Positions 39,555 to 50,689 of a DNA stretch of 64,000 bases are shown one piece after another. Made by a program: the position numbers and the translations under genes. The stretch is taken from positions 1,392,501-1,456,500 of the forward strand of contig JAYKKT010000059.1 of assembly GCA_036023115.1 (NCBI GenBank), read 5' to 3'. Position 1 is the stretch's first letter; each line of letters opens with the position of its first letter. The DNA comes from Brasenia schreberi (taxonomy: Eukaryota; Streptophyta; Magnoliopsida; Nymphaeales; Cabombaceae). The notes beneath the pieces were generated by a model. That model saw only the letters and a program-made list of their open reading frames with translations, did no database searches and was not told where the DNA came from.

Positions 39555-39770
39555 TCATTATAAGGGCAAAACAAAGGGTTTAAGAGTAGTCCGGCCAATA
39601 GATCACACGAGAAGACTTACAGGACCAGAGGAAGAGGGGGGTGCTTGCATCTCCATCAGCGTGATCTGAGGCATCACTGAGAAAAACCTTTTTTATCAAT
39701 TAAAAGATAGCAATATAACTACATTAATCAATAGAAAACAATTACGCTGACTTCAGAAAAATACAATTGT
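39555..39770 (-). pseudogene. Decayed copy C of signal-peptide exon and promoter
   Basis: ATTATAAGGGCA..A..AAGGGTTTAAGAG near 39557 resembles the copy A exon 1 region. 39706-39770 matches its promoter (TAACTACATTAATCAATAG, AAACAATTACGCTGACTTC). CGGCCAATAGATC is repeated at about 39521 and 39592. Coding capacity is gone. Confidence 0.5.
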
Positions 39771-40118
39771 CTTCATCAAGAGGGGCGGGACCGGGGATAA
39801 AAAATTCCTGCTCTTATGTCTTTCATAACCTTGTTTTTATCTTAGTTCACATCCTCAAGACGGACACCAAAAACGCCTCCGTCCCATGGTCTCATGAGTC
39901 TCGGTAAAAGCCCATCGAAAAACAAAGAAAGAATACTCAAATAAAATATAATGATCTTTGTCCTGCTCTCTTGTATGCGCTCACGATCTGCACACAGCTT
40001 CTGCAGCACCCAGTTCTCAACTACATTCAAAGAGAGACTTACGTTCTCGTCACAATTTAGAGTTTTTTCTCGGAGAGACGTATAGTGGTGATGCATAATG
40101 AGCCAAGTACCAAACTGG

Positions 40119-40377
40119 TAGGGGTGAGCACTATTCCGATATAACCGAATAACCCAAAATGTGTATATATATATGTTTACATGTATATATATAAATATGT
40201 ATGCATTTATGCTTGTATGCACATATGTATGTATGTTTATATATGTAGATACATATGTATATATACAATATACATACATACATATACATATACATATATA
40301 ATATACTTATACATATACATACTTATATACATATATGCACATATATATACATATACATACCTATATATAATACATAT

Positions 40378-40439
<62 letters not shown>

Positions 40440-40538
40440 AGAAGAAGAGAGAATTCAGTCAAAGAAGATAAACCCAATAAGAGAACCGAACCGTACTTCG
40501 CAAGTTCGGTTTTCAGAATAAAAGAAAGTTCAGTTTTG
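40119..40538. mobile_element. hAT-like element with TA and GA microsatellites
   Basis: A left end TAGGGGTGAGCACTATTCC and ACCGAATAACCC-type sequence, followed by ATA-rich and (GA)n tracts (40380-40437) and GAACCGAACC/TTCGGTTTTC on the right. It directly abuts the truncated exon copy B at 40539. The right terminus is not proven. Confidence 0.45.
40380..40437. repeat. (GA)n microsatellite
   Basis: About 28 GA units followed by AGAAGAAG. Confidence 0.95.
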
Positions 40539-41330
40539 GTTATAAGGGCAGCAAGAAGTTTGAGACATGTCCTCATAGATCTTAGAAGAGGAATTACAAA
40601 TAGAAGGAGAAGAAGAAGAAAGAATATGGATACCTTTGGTGGATTTCCATCATATATATTTATCTCACATAAATTCATGTCAGCACGAACTCAAGCATCA
40701 TTCAGAAAAGCTGTTTTTTTTATTGATCATGCATTAGCAGTATAACTATTTTAATCAATAGAAAACAATTTATCTCACTTCAGACAAATATATATAGCGA
40801 GTGCCAGCTTGCTCTACGTCTGGTGCTCAATAGACTAAATGGATATATGGAATCAAGGTGATGCAACTATGTTCAGGGAAGATTATATGTGCAAAAGGTT
40901 TGTTATTGCAGATTTCTTAAAAAAAATATAGAAAAATCGAACAGTACCTTGTAATTTTACAAGAAAATTTGACCAGCACATATCGTTCTTAAAAAGTCAT
41001 AATGTCATTAGTTCGCACAGGATGCAGCTTCGTCTCAGCTACAAAAGGTGATGACATGGAAATATTGCCAATGCAGCGGTATACATCAATCTATTATGTA
41101 CTTATTAATTAACTCATTCACAAATGATAAATTTCACCTTAAAATTATTGATTTTCAATAATTGACTTTTTAATTTAACATTCATTCATCGTAATTAATT
41201 AAAATGATGTATATGTTATACTTATTAGTTAACAATTATTTTAAATTGACAATACCAAAATATTTAAATATCGATAAGTACTTTATTTAACTATTAATGC
41301 TATTAATACAATTTAATTCCTAATAAGTAT
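40539..41330 (-). pseudogene. Copy B of malectin-LRR promoter and truncated exon 1
   Basis: It matches 37345-37800 closely, but the signal-peptide exon is cut after about 13 codons (MRT..LKLLAALI) at 40539, where element sequence begins. At about 40911-41228 some 318 bp is present that copy A lacks; its right part is the left arm of the perfect inverted repeat. Homology to copy A resumes with ATTATTTTAAATTGACAAT. Confidence 0.75.
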
Positions 41331-41438
41331 ACTGCTTAAAATAATTGATTACTAATAAGTATAACATATACATCATTTTAATTAATTACGATGAATGAAT
41401 GTTAAATTAAAAAGTCAATTATTGAAAATCAATAATTT
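41142..41438. repeat. 88-bp perfect inverted repeat
   Basis: The left arm 41142-41229 and the right arm 41351-41438 are exact reverse complements over all 88 bases. The 121-bp spacer contains copy B promoter sequence homologous to about 37721-37800. Sequence is AT-rich and non-coding. Confidence 0.95.
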
Positions 41439-42941
41439 ATTAATATCAAAATATTGCCGTACTCATAAGTATCGATAAATAAAGTATACTTATCGATTTA
41501 AATATCGATATATAAATAAAGTATACTTATAAATAAAGAACTTATCCAAAATATTGCCGTACTCACATAATTGATTTCTGAGTGCAGGCTAGCGAACTTC
41601 ATACCGTTCCTTGAAAGACATCGTTCGCCCACTACTGGCATTAATTAAATGAGCATCTTTTTTGTTTGGGTACAGAAATGAGGCCTAAGCGGGTTGGAGG
41701 TTAATAATTGGGACTCTTGGAGAAGAAATCACCATCCGAGCAGCCAACAGCTCCGTCCCAACTACAGGCAGGAGCAGACTTATGAGCACATTAATTCCAC
41801 TTCCGGAGGCTGTAACTGATATCCACTTCCGCACACTTGGTCCCCTGCGGAGGTTGTGACTGGTATCCGCTTACCAATCCTTAGTAAAATTTTCCATGCA
41901 ATTAAAATGAACCCGTTTATTTGATCGAATTTTTCCCATAACTTATGAAGGCTTAAAGCTACAGTTATCAGTAATGCTTGATAAAATGCTAACCAGTCAT
42001 CCCTGTGTTTACGAAAGAACGTCTAAATTGGTACTCCATTTATAGTCTCTGTTTGGGAAACTGCTAAGAATACAGACAATTATCAACTCATCTACTCAAA
42101 ACGAATGTGCAATGGATCAGCCGAACTAAAATGAACCAAGGACAGCTCGTCCGATACAGCCCAACGTTCTTTCTTTTTTAAACCAAAAGAAGCCGGGAGG
42201 TAAATCCACGATACAATATGAGCAAAAGGAGTGATAGGAAAACGGCTGGAGCGTCAACTGTGATGGATGGAGTTCCATCGACACAAAATACAAAATCAAA
42301 GAAAGAAAGCGAATAATCAAAATGACCCCAAAACAGCTGCAACCCTAATTTAGTTGTAAGGTTCTTGATGTAATGCGGGAATGGTGGAGAACATGCGAAG
42401 GCCGTCTCAAATGGTAGCCCTTCTTTGGGAAAGTACATATCCTTCCCTCCCCCAATGTTAAAAACCCCGAGATCTAGCAAGTTGGAGAGGATATGTCTAT
42501 TACAACTCAAAGAGAAAATGGAAAAGTAATATATGATGATGTTCCATGATCTTTAATTAATTGGAGCAAACAGGGAGAACGAACTTAATCAAAAAATTTC
42601 CATCAATATTTGATGCAATTGAACCAAAAAAAAAAAGTAAAACAAAGAAAGGGAAATAAATTTTGCACCGAGCAGAGGACGCACCGAAGGAAAAGACCAC
42701 CATGAAAAGGTTTTGGATGGTCAACAAAGTCGTAGCCTAGTAGATCCCTTCCTATTGTGAATCTGTTGATTAGAATTCAGAAGCATTATATATTTGTTTT
42801 GTCGGAGACAATCATTTTCAATTTGTTGAATAGATGATTCACACGTTTCTTATAAATCCGTCCTCGCTAAACGTATGGGACACCCTTCACATGATACAGA
42901 AATCTTTGTTGAATGAATGTTACAACAGACACTCTCGTGGA
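41439..42941. other. Spacer before the scrambled paralogue
   Basis: CAAAATATTGCCGTACTCA recurs at about 41447 and 41549 with TATCGAT/AAAGTATACTTAT repeats between. A 110-codon frame on the minus strand at 42178-42510 has a hydrophobic end but no recognisable homology or codon signature, so I do not call it a gene. Confidence 0.4.
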
Positions 42942-43160
42942 CTACCTTGGAAGTGGACAATCTGAGTATGCTGATACAGAGGTTTCAGATATATATGTTG
43001 AAGAAAGGGTCGTTCCTCTCGTTAGACTTTCCCATCTCTGGCCACCCTTCATCACCAACGCTTCCTTTAGCTGGATTAGAACATCATCCATGTCCGGTCT
43101 CTCCGCAGATTTCCGAGCAGTACATGCCACTGCTACCTCTGCGACCTTCCACATGGACAA
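42942..43160 (-). pseudogene. Receptor-kinase C-terminal exon fragment
   Basis: It reads MWKVAEVAVACTARKSAERP then MDDVLIQLKEALVM and a Ser-rich tail to TAG at 42942. This is kinase subdomain XI (the RP of SAERP is the invariant Arg region) plus the C-tail of an LRR-I/malectin receptor kinase. No other kinase exon is found on this strand in the window. Confidence 0.8.
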
Positions 43161-43397
43161 AGTAAAAAATCTGGAAGCCGCTGAACTTGATGGTCGGTTC
43201 CTTTCCTCGTTCGGTTATGTAGTAGATCGAACCAGGACTGATCCTTGGTGGCTGTGGTTACAGTTCCCGTTCTGAGGTGGTTCATCTCCGGTTAAGCCAG
43301 GTTGCGAGCATCCTGGTCACCTGTGTGTGGGTTGGGCCCTGATCTAACAGGGTTAGGGTTATTGGGGTTCTCTTACGTGGTGGATTTGACTAAACAG

Positions 43398-43857
43398 GTT
43401 CCCAGATGATCCATACGATTGGATTTGGCACCCAAACACACCCATCACTGGGTTGGTAAGCGTGACCAGCGAGAGTGAGATCATGCATCCTGCAACCGTG
43501 GCGGACAACCCTGCGGCCAAGGCGCTGCTGCACGCGGTGACGCCTTCGTTACAGAATGGGACTTCAATGACAATTCCGCCACCGAGCTCAACATCTACTA
43601 CAACTTGTATTACTTCGAAGTGTCCAAGACTGTGCTGCCAACAAGAACAGGTCGTTCGAGTCAAACAACGACGGGAAGAAAGCATCCCTTTGAGAGTGTC
43701 ACGGAGACGGGCGTCCAGAGAGTTTCTTTGTCGGCCAGTAAGGTCCCCACGTGGGTGAACGACCTCGGCGCCACTGTTCCTCCTCTTATCAATGCCCTTG
43801 AGTTTTTCGTCAACCGGCATGGCCTTGCCGCCGGAACTGTCTCTAGCGATGATAATG

Positions 43858-43953
<96 letters not shown>

Positions 43954-44748
43954 GTGTTAATTCTTCGGATTAATTTTGGGGATTCTTCTTGGTTAGTGGA
44001 AGGATTGAAGTTGTTTTACCAGCTGCAGTCGTGGAGTGGGGATCCTTGCCTTCCCGTTCGGTTCACTTGGGAGTGGCTTGAATGCAGCGCCGCTGATCCA
44101 CCACGGGTGAATTGTGTTGTAAGTAGAAAAACTGACAGTGGCTTCCTCGACCTATTCATATTATAACCACAACAAAAAACTAACCTGGTTCTACACCAGG
44201 AGGGGTTGACTAGATGCATTCCTAGCTTTTTGTTCTCTTTCCAGTTTTGCATTAGCATTTAACTCAAGAAAGTCAGATCATGCTTTTAGAATTTCCTTTC
44301 GACGAAATTAAGGCTTTGTTCTACCTCCTTTAAAGTTTATAACTTCGAATAGAACAATAAATGCAATTTAGCCATTCCTCTAAAAGTTTGGTTCCAGGAT
44401 TGCTATTTGTGAACCTTCTTGGCAAAATAGGTCTTCAGGTGCTGAGTTTCCATAGGTAAACTCCTAGACAAAGTTTCCATAGGTAAACAAATCAAATAGC
44501 TGAGTTTCTTTATCCTTTCTTATACTTCAGGAACCTCAGCTGTTATGGTCTGAACGGCTCACTTCCGGATTTCAGCATCTTGAATGCTCTTGAAACGATG
44601 TTAGTAAGCTCAAAATCCTTAAATATATTACACTACTTTCACTCCAAATAAACTTAATCCATTCATGTTTTTGCAGTGATTTAAGCAACAACAGCTTGAG
44701 CGGGGAGATTCCGAACTTCCTGGCGAGACTTCCTAATCTTAAGGAATT
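43398..44748 (+). pseudogene. Malectin-LRR paralogue, rearranged and broken
   Basis: Exons homologous to exons 3-6 of the gene at 32347-37384: 43398-~43857 (FPDDPYDWIWHP, VADNPAAKALLHAVTPS, NIYYNLYYFEVSK, TVPPLINALEFF), 43997-44118 (SWSGDPCLPVRFTWEWLEC), 44531-44599 (69 nt) and 44677-44748 (72 nt, DLSNNSLSGEIPNFLARLP). The last two keep exactly the lengths of exons 5 and 6. The malectin exon carries at least two frame changes (near 43555 and 43660), its donor position reads GA rather than GT before a huge (CT)n, and the next exon is one base out of phase. Exons 1, 2, 7 and 8 are missing. Confidence 0.85.
43863..43951. repeat. (CT)n microsatellite
   Basis: About 44 CT units directly after the malectin exon. 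A shorter (CT)n sits at the matching place of the intact paralogue (34672-34690 on the minus strand). Confidence 0.97.
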
Positions 44749-45179
44749 GTGGGTTCAATTACAGGAAGCTTTTACTAATTTGTGAAATAGGCTTGCTATA
44801 ATTCATGTGACAAACCTTTAACGATTTTCCACCATAAGTAGCTCTAATCTGTATCATTTATCCCTTAGATGAATGCATGTGAAACAGGAGAGATGTATTG
44901 CTTGCATTTAGAAATGGATTCAATATTCACGCCATTGATGGTTTAATTTATAATGAACAGCTTATACTTAGGGAACTAGAACATTTAAGTAATAGCATAT
45001 CCAAACAAAACTCAATGATGAATGATTGAAACTTAAGTTCAGAAAGCATGAGACATGCATGTAAATAAAGTAAACATACTGTAATAAGGTCATGGTATAA
45101 GAGACACTAAAAGACCGAGGTTGAATCGCCATGGTTTAATAGATAGTAGGGATGTTAATTCTTAGAGGACACTAAAAAT

Positions 45180-46010
45180 AATATCTTTGAAAATGATGAT
45201 GAGTGCATTGATGATCTAGTGGATCTAGATCAATCATTATTTGAACCTATGAATTATGATTCATATGATCTTCCTAAACAAATTAAAACTTTAAGTGGAC
45301 AAAAAAGATCGATGGTCATACCATCCTATTTAAAGGATTATCATACTTGCCTTTTGAGAAAGTATGTAATTTAATAGATTTAGATGAGTTAACTAATAAC
45401 ATAATATATCGATAGGTCATTAACTTATCTAAATCAATAGACTGAGAAAGAGCCATGGATAAGAAAATTGAATCCATTGAGAAAAGCTAAGTTCTAAAAT
45501 TGATAGATTTTTCAAAAAGAAGGGAAGTCATTGGTTGTAAATGAGTTCTTAAAAAGAAATATAAAATCGATGAAATAATTGAAAAGTTTAAAGTGAGATT
45601 GATTGCAAAAGGATTTTAACAAAAAGAGAGAATAGATTATATCGAGACATATTCTCCTATTAAAAAATTTGCATTCATTAGGATTGTTTTGGCTATTTCT
45701 ATACATTATAATTGGAATTTACATCAATTATATATTAAAATAGTTTTTAAAAATGGTGATTTAGATAAAATCATTTATATACAACAACGAGAAGGGTATG
45801 TTATTGAAGACAAAGAAAATAAAGTATATAGGTTGAAAAAATCATTACCTCGTCAATGATATTTGACTTTTCAAAATACCATTTTAGAACTTAGGTTTAT
45901 GACTAATGAACTTCACTAGTGAAAATACCTTTATCATTGTAGATGGCATATTGTTGATTGGGAATGACAATAAGATAATTGTTAAAACAAAGTTATTGTT
46001 AAACTTAAAG
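45180..46010 (+). mobile_element. Decayed Ty1/copia pol fragment
   Basis: Recognisable reverse-transcriptase (RVT_2) phrases include AMDKKIESIEK, VIGCKWVLKKKYK, RLIAKGF, IDYIETYSPIKKFAFIR and NWNLHQLYIK. Many stops and frame changes are present, with no LTR or integrase visible. It lies where exons 7-8 of the broken malectin paralogue would be expected. Confidence 0.8.
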
Positions 46011-47914
46011 TTTGAAACAACGATATAAAAGAAGCATCCATATCCATATGTATAAAGATGTGCAGTACCGGATATATCAAATAGCAACATCGTTGAATCG
46101 CCATCATTGTGTTTCCTGACGCGTTGTTCCTTGAACTAAAGGAGCTCGACATCAAGTCCTGACCCGAGCTTGTGAAGCTTCCCTACCTGCCTTGCTTGAA
46201 GAATCCGATCACTGAACGAACGAAATTCAATCCAATAACCCCTCCTTGAAGAACTGAAGGTAGTGGAAAGCACGCAGATTTATTGACTGCCAGATGGGAT
46301 CGATCAACTGGAAAGGCTTATCTCCCTGACAGTAGTCGCTTGCCCAATGCTAGAAAGAGCCGCAGAGAAGTTCTCTTCGCTCACATATTGGTAGCGGGGA
46401 ACCAACACAGGGCGTATCAGAGGAGGGCCTTGGAACGGATTACTGATGGGTGGGCACAGGCATGCCAGGAGGTCAAATAGCATGGATTTGTGATTGTGTA
46501 ACTTGTGTCATGGATTCTTATTAATTATGAAGTAATAAAGGGCGTTGGGGCACTGAAAGTGATACGAATTGAATGGATTGCGTCTGGATTGACACATTCT
46601 TAACATGAACAATGGCAAAACACCAAGTGCTGGCGGCATGGGGCACATTACAACTCAAGTTTCAAACAGTTCCTCACCATTGACCTGCTTTTGACATAAA
46701 CACAAAATGACATAACAAGAACACTACCCGAAAGACAAAGTTGCTGAAAAATTCATATATGATAAGAAAACAACACACGAACGCATCCAGTCGTGACAAA
46801 AGACAGAGGGTTCATCTAGTTAAACTGTTTCTGACACGAAGACATGACCTAAAATATGAATTTGCTTGCGTATTCGCAACACGACATTGAAAACAAGATT
46901 CAAACACCTCTGCATGACTCAATGTTGGTATCCTCCCAATGTATGAAATATGTGACCCCTATGTTTCGTAATCTCTAGATTTCTTTTGAGTAACAAAAGA
47001 ACTGCCCTATCTCCATTAAGAAAAAGGGACTGTGTGCAAAAATCCCAATGGTCACTCCCTTTGTGGGAAAATAAAGAATGAGACAGTTCTCAGTTTCAGC
47101 AATGGATCTGCCCATCGTTTTAGTCGTAGGTGCCGACAACAGTGGGTAACGTTTTGCATGTGAAATTCAAAATGCACCAATCAAAATTTTCATCGTTATA
47201 TGCATTTCGTCTCCTACAAGAAGGTGATATCCATCTATACAATCTTAGATTCCACTAAATTGAATGCTCTGAGTAAACTCTCTCCCCTTTGTTTGTTGAC
47301 AAAGTGCCTCACGGGTAAGGCCATTATGGCAAACTGCCTTAGGACCCAAAATTTTAAACGCGTATCTTGCCCTTTGTATACTCAAGTCCGGCAAACAAGA
47401 CCACAGACCCTCCTGTTTCATTAATTAGGGACCCGGAAGAGAGCCACCAGCACGGATGCAAGCACAAGCAAATGATGAATGATCAGCTTGGGCCACCATG
47501 TGACACCGCCGATAGCCATTGCCATCTCTATCATCTCATCCAAATCAATATGGTGATTGGTCTCTAGCTTCTTGCTGTCTCTCTACCTGATAAATATATG
47601 TGTGTGTGTTAGGGCTTGCACTTTTTTATGTTCAGCTCCTATAAGACTATCGAGCCAGCTCGTGTTCGATTTCCTTTAATCATGAACCAAACATACATCA
47701 GGAATCAAACCGTGCCGAACCAGGCGTGGCTCGGTTCACATTGAGATCTTGCTCCAACATGTTCTTATCGAATCCCATCATCTCTCACGCTGTTAGGGAG
47801 CGTCCATGTTTGAGATCTTCCCATTATTAGTTTTGATCTAATGGGAGCACCACTACGTTCAATTGAAATTTGACGACTAGGGACGGGTAATCCATAAATA
47901 ATTTTCACCAAATG

Positions 47915-47990
47915 CACTCTCCCGGGTATCGAACTTATGACCTTTTAACTTGTGAGTCGTCTACCTACTCATGTCAAAACATATTTTTGC
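47915..47990 (-). mobile_element. tRNA-derived SINE fragment
   Basis: On the minus strand GACTCACAAGTT is followed by CATAAGTTCGATACCCGG and GAGAGTGCAT, matching the element at 5580 in order and spacing. Confidence 0.5.
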
Positions 47991-48391
47991 ATAAGTTGAA
48001 TACATAACTGGATTTGATTTAATGATGCGATACTTTTGATCATGGCAATTCATTCAGCAAAAACTTTTATTTTATATATAAAAAGGGTGCTCCAGTTTTT
48101 ATAAGAACGCATTGGAACGCGAGATGAAAAACAAAACTAGTACTTGTTTCCTTTTAAACAAACTTGAAACAATACGTTATGTTTTATTTTTTGATACATA
48201 AGCTTCGGGTCCCTTGTAACAAGAACAGTGTTGTCTCATATGTCCATCAAAAACGACTGGATGACTAACTCTTATAGTATCTTAACATAATTTTATATAT
48301 AACAACAACAATTAAGCTTTTTCCCATACCACAGAGTGAGCTACATAAATTATATGTTTTCATAGAGCTTGTTCATGTGTCATCCCTACAG

Positions 48392-48610
48392 TTAACTTAA
48401 TAAAAACTATATAATTCTTTATTATTTTATTTCAACACTTTTATAATCTTCATCTTTTTCTTTAAACATTTTCAGTATCTTGTTTTTTGTACACTTTTAT
48501 TTCTTTATTATTTTAACTTAATAAAAACTAGATAATTCTTTATTATTTTATTTCAACACTTTTATAATCTTCATCTTTTTCTTTAAACATTTTCAGTATC
48601 TTGGTTTTGA
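48392..48610. repeat. 121-bp direct duplication
   Basis: TTAACTTAATAAAAACTA starts at 48392 and 48513. The following ~95 bp of each unit is nearly identical. Confidence 0.85.
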
Positions 48611-49066
48611 TACATTTTCATCAAAGCTTCCCTTTGTCGCCTTTTCATATGTACAAATCATATTCAACGATTTAATTTTGTTTTATCATCTATTCGCATC
48701 ACTCTTTAGTATGACTTCACTACAAATATAGTTATTACTTGAATAACCACACATCTATCTCAATCAGAGCAGATGAAGAACGATGACCCCCAACAACTAA
48801 GAGTACTCCAAATTTCCATTAATGTTCTCTCTTTATTTTAATATTATTATTTTCTAACGGCTACTTTTGACGGCGTTACTACTGAACTAGATTATCATAT
48901 GTTAGTTTGGTGCAGAAATCCAGCACCAGAATGACAAGAACGCCCTCTACATATGGCAGAGGTTTGAGTGATAGGTATCGTTTCAAAAGACTCGGCCTTC
49001 TCTCTCTCTGTGAGTGCACGAATAAGAAAAGAAAGAGGGTAACAACAGTGACGGATCCTGAAATGA

Positions 49067-49070
<4 letters not shown>

Positions 49071-49130
<60 letters not shown>
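49071..49130. repeat. (TC)n microsatellite
   Basis: Thirty TC units, flanked on both sides by a GAGTGCACGAATAA sequence (about 49011 and 49134), so the tract sits between short direct repeats. Confidence 0.95.
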
Positions 49131-49134
<4 letters not shown>

Positions 49135-50689
49135 AGTGCACGAATAAAAAAAAAAGTAGAAACAGTAACAGATCTAAAAATTCATCTAAGGTGGGATTAA
49201 TAGAACATAGAAAATTTTAGGGTGAAATGAAGTATGATCATATGTAAGCTAGGGTTTTCTTTTTTTTTGTTTTAGAATTTCAGGAGGAGCGAACACCCCA
49301 CCTCATCTCAATGTAGATCCATTACTGGGTAGAAATGGACCTACAGAAGCTTTTCAAGGCATGTAGATGCAGCTAAGACAGCACCGGGTGTAGGCCCAAT
49401 AAAGATAACTAAATAGTTGTATTAATTGTTACCAAACTCCAACCCTAATGGATACGGTCCAGTGTGATTTGGGTCAAACCCGACCCACAGGTATTCTTAA
49501 TCGGAAACTTAACATTATTTCTTCCTATATCATCTTGTTTTATATACCATCTATCATGATTTGATGATAAGCTACAAAAGTATATACAAAAGCACAAACA
49601 CTAAAGTTTGGTACTGTATTCTGCATTGAAGTCTTAAACTGTTTGACATGTTTATGAGATTGAGAATCTATCCTTGTAAATAGATAATGATCAGCCAGTT
49701 CTCAATTTAACATCTACTTATCACCCGCTATAGTCGATGGATCTGCCTGGCACCCGACTCGAACCAAGTTCACTAACTCAAAAGGGTTTACTCTGCGAGT
49801 TGGCCAACTATGGTCCAGTTTGAACAAGTTTTATCAGGAAGCATAGGTTCGGTTGATCTGGACCAAACCCACTCGCTCTTTGAACCTGCCCTACCCGAGT
49901 CGACTCGGAAACTGTTCAAAGTACGCAGAAGGGACTTGTTAGTCAATTTGTAGGTTCACCCAGAATATTCGAAAAGAAGTCTCTTTCTATCGTTTTCACA
50001 TAAAATGGCAAAAGACGTTAAAAGTGAATCTCTTTTTTATTGTTTGTTTAATCGGGATCAAAACGAAGACGCTAATGCATGCTTTGGCCTTATTCTCCTT
50101 TCATTCTGACAAGTAAAATAAGCAGGTAGCGAGCGACCTTTCCTTCGTTGGTGTTTCAGATCTCATTTTTCTGTGGGCATCTTCATCACGTCTTCCATCA
50201 AGAAAGGTCAGAAATTTCTTCTTATTACTCCATTCCTCCTGCCTTTTTTTCGATCATTTCTGCTTTTATCTACTGAGCTTTTCAGTCTTTTCAATGAAAC
50301 ATTTACCGGTAAGATTCGAACACTTTATCATGCTGAAATTGGTTTTTATTGGTTCTTCTATTGAGCTTCTTGGTTTGGAGAAAACTTTTTGCTTTTTCTT
50401 TTGTGAATCATGAGTTTGTATTCCTTTTGGTTTCTAGCTTTCTGTTCGTTTTCTAGCTTTCTGTCTAACTGGGTTTTTACCTATTCTTTCTGTGTTCCCT
50501 TTTTCTTTCCCTTTATCTCGTTTAAGCCCTGTATTGGCAAAATTTGGTATATATGTCTCTTAATATGGTTGTGGCTTTGTGTAGAGTTCAGCATATTGGA
50601 AGCTTTTCTTTGGGTACCAAGAATCAGGAATTTGTTTGTTGATCTCTGTCTGATCTTTGTTTCCGCTGAAGATACCGTCTGCTTAACTG
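49131..50689. other. Upstream flank of HERK1-like gene
   Basis: Decayed repeat sequence to about 49920, then pyrimidine-rich DNA (50170-50540) that looks like a plant 5' UTR/promoter. A 5' UTR intron is possible but not demonstrable. No other gene is seen. Confidence 0.4.

Larger units (their letters stand above)
46011..49070. other. Repeat-rich spacer
   Basis: 46110-46480 is GC-richer with a 65-codon frame I do not recognise. 47915-47990 (minus) is a SINE copy related to 5580. 48300-48350 is a LINE-type tail (AACAACAACA..TAAGCTTTTTCCCAT). No gene is supported. Confidence 0.4.

Noticed and set aside
42178..42510. 110-codon minus-strand frame with hydrophobic C-terminus
   Set aside because: No homology, splice context or codon bias that I can recognise; probably chance.
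46283..46480. 65-codon frame in a GC-richer patch
   Set aside because: No recognisable family; surrounded by repeat debris.
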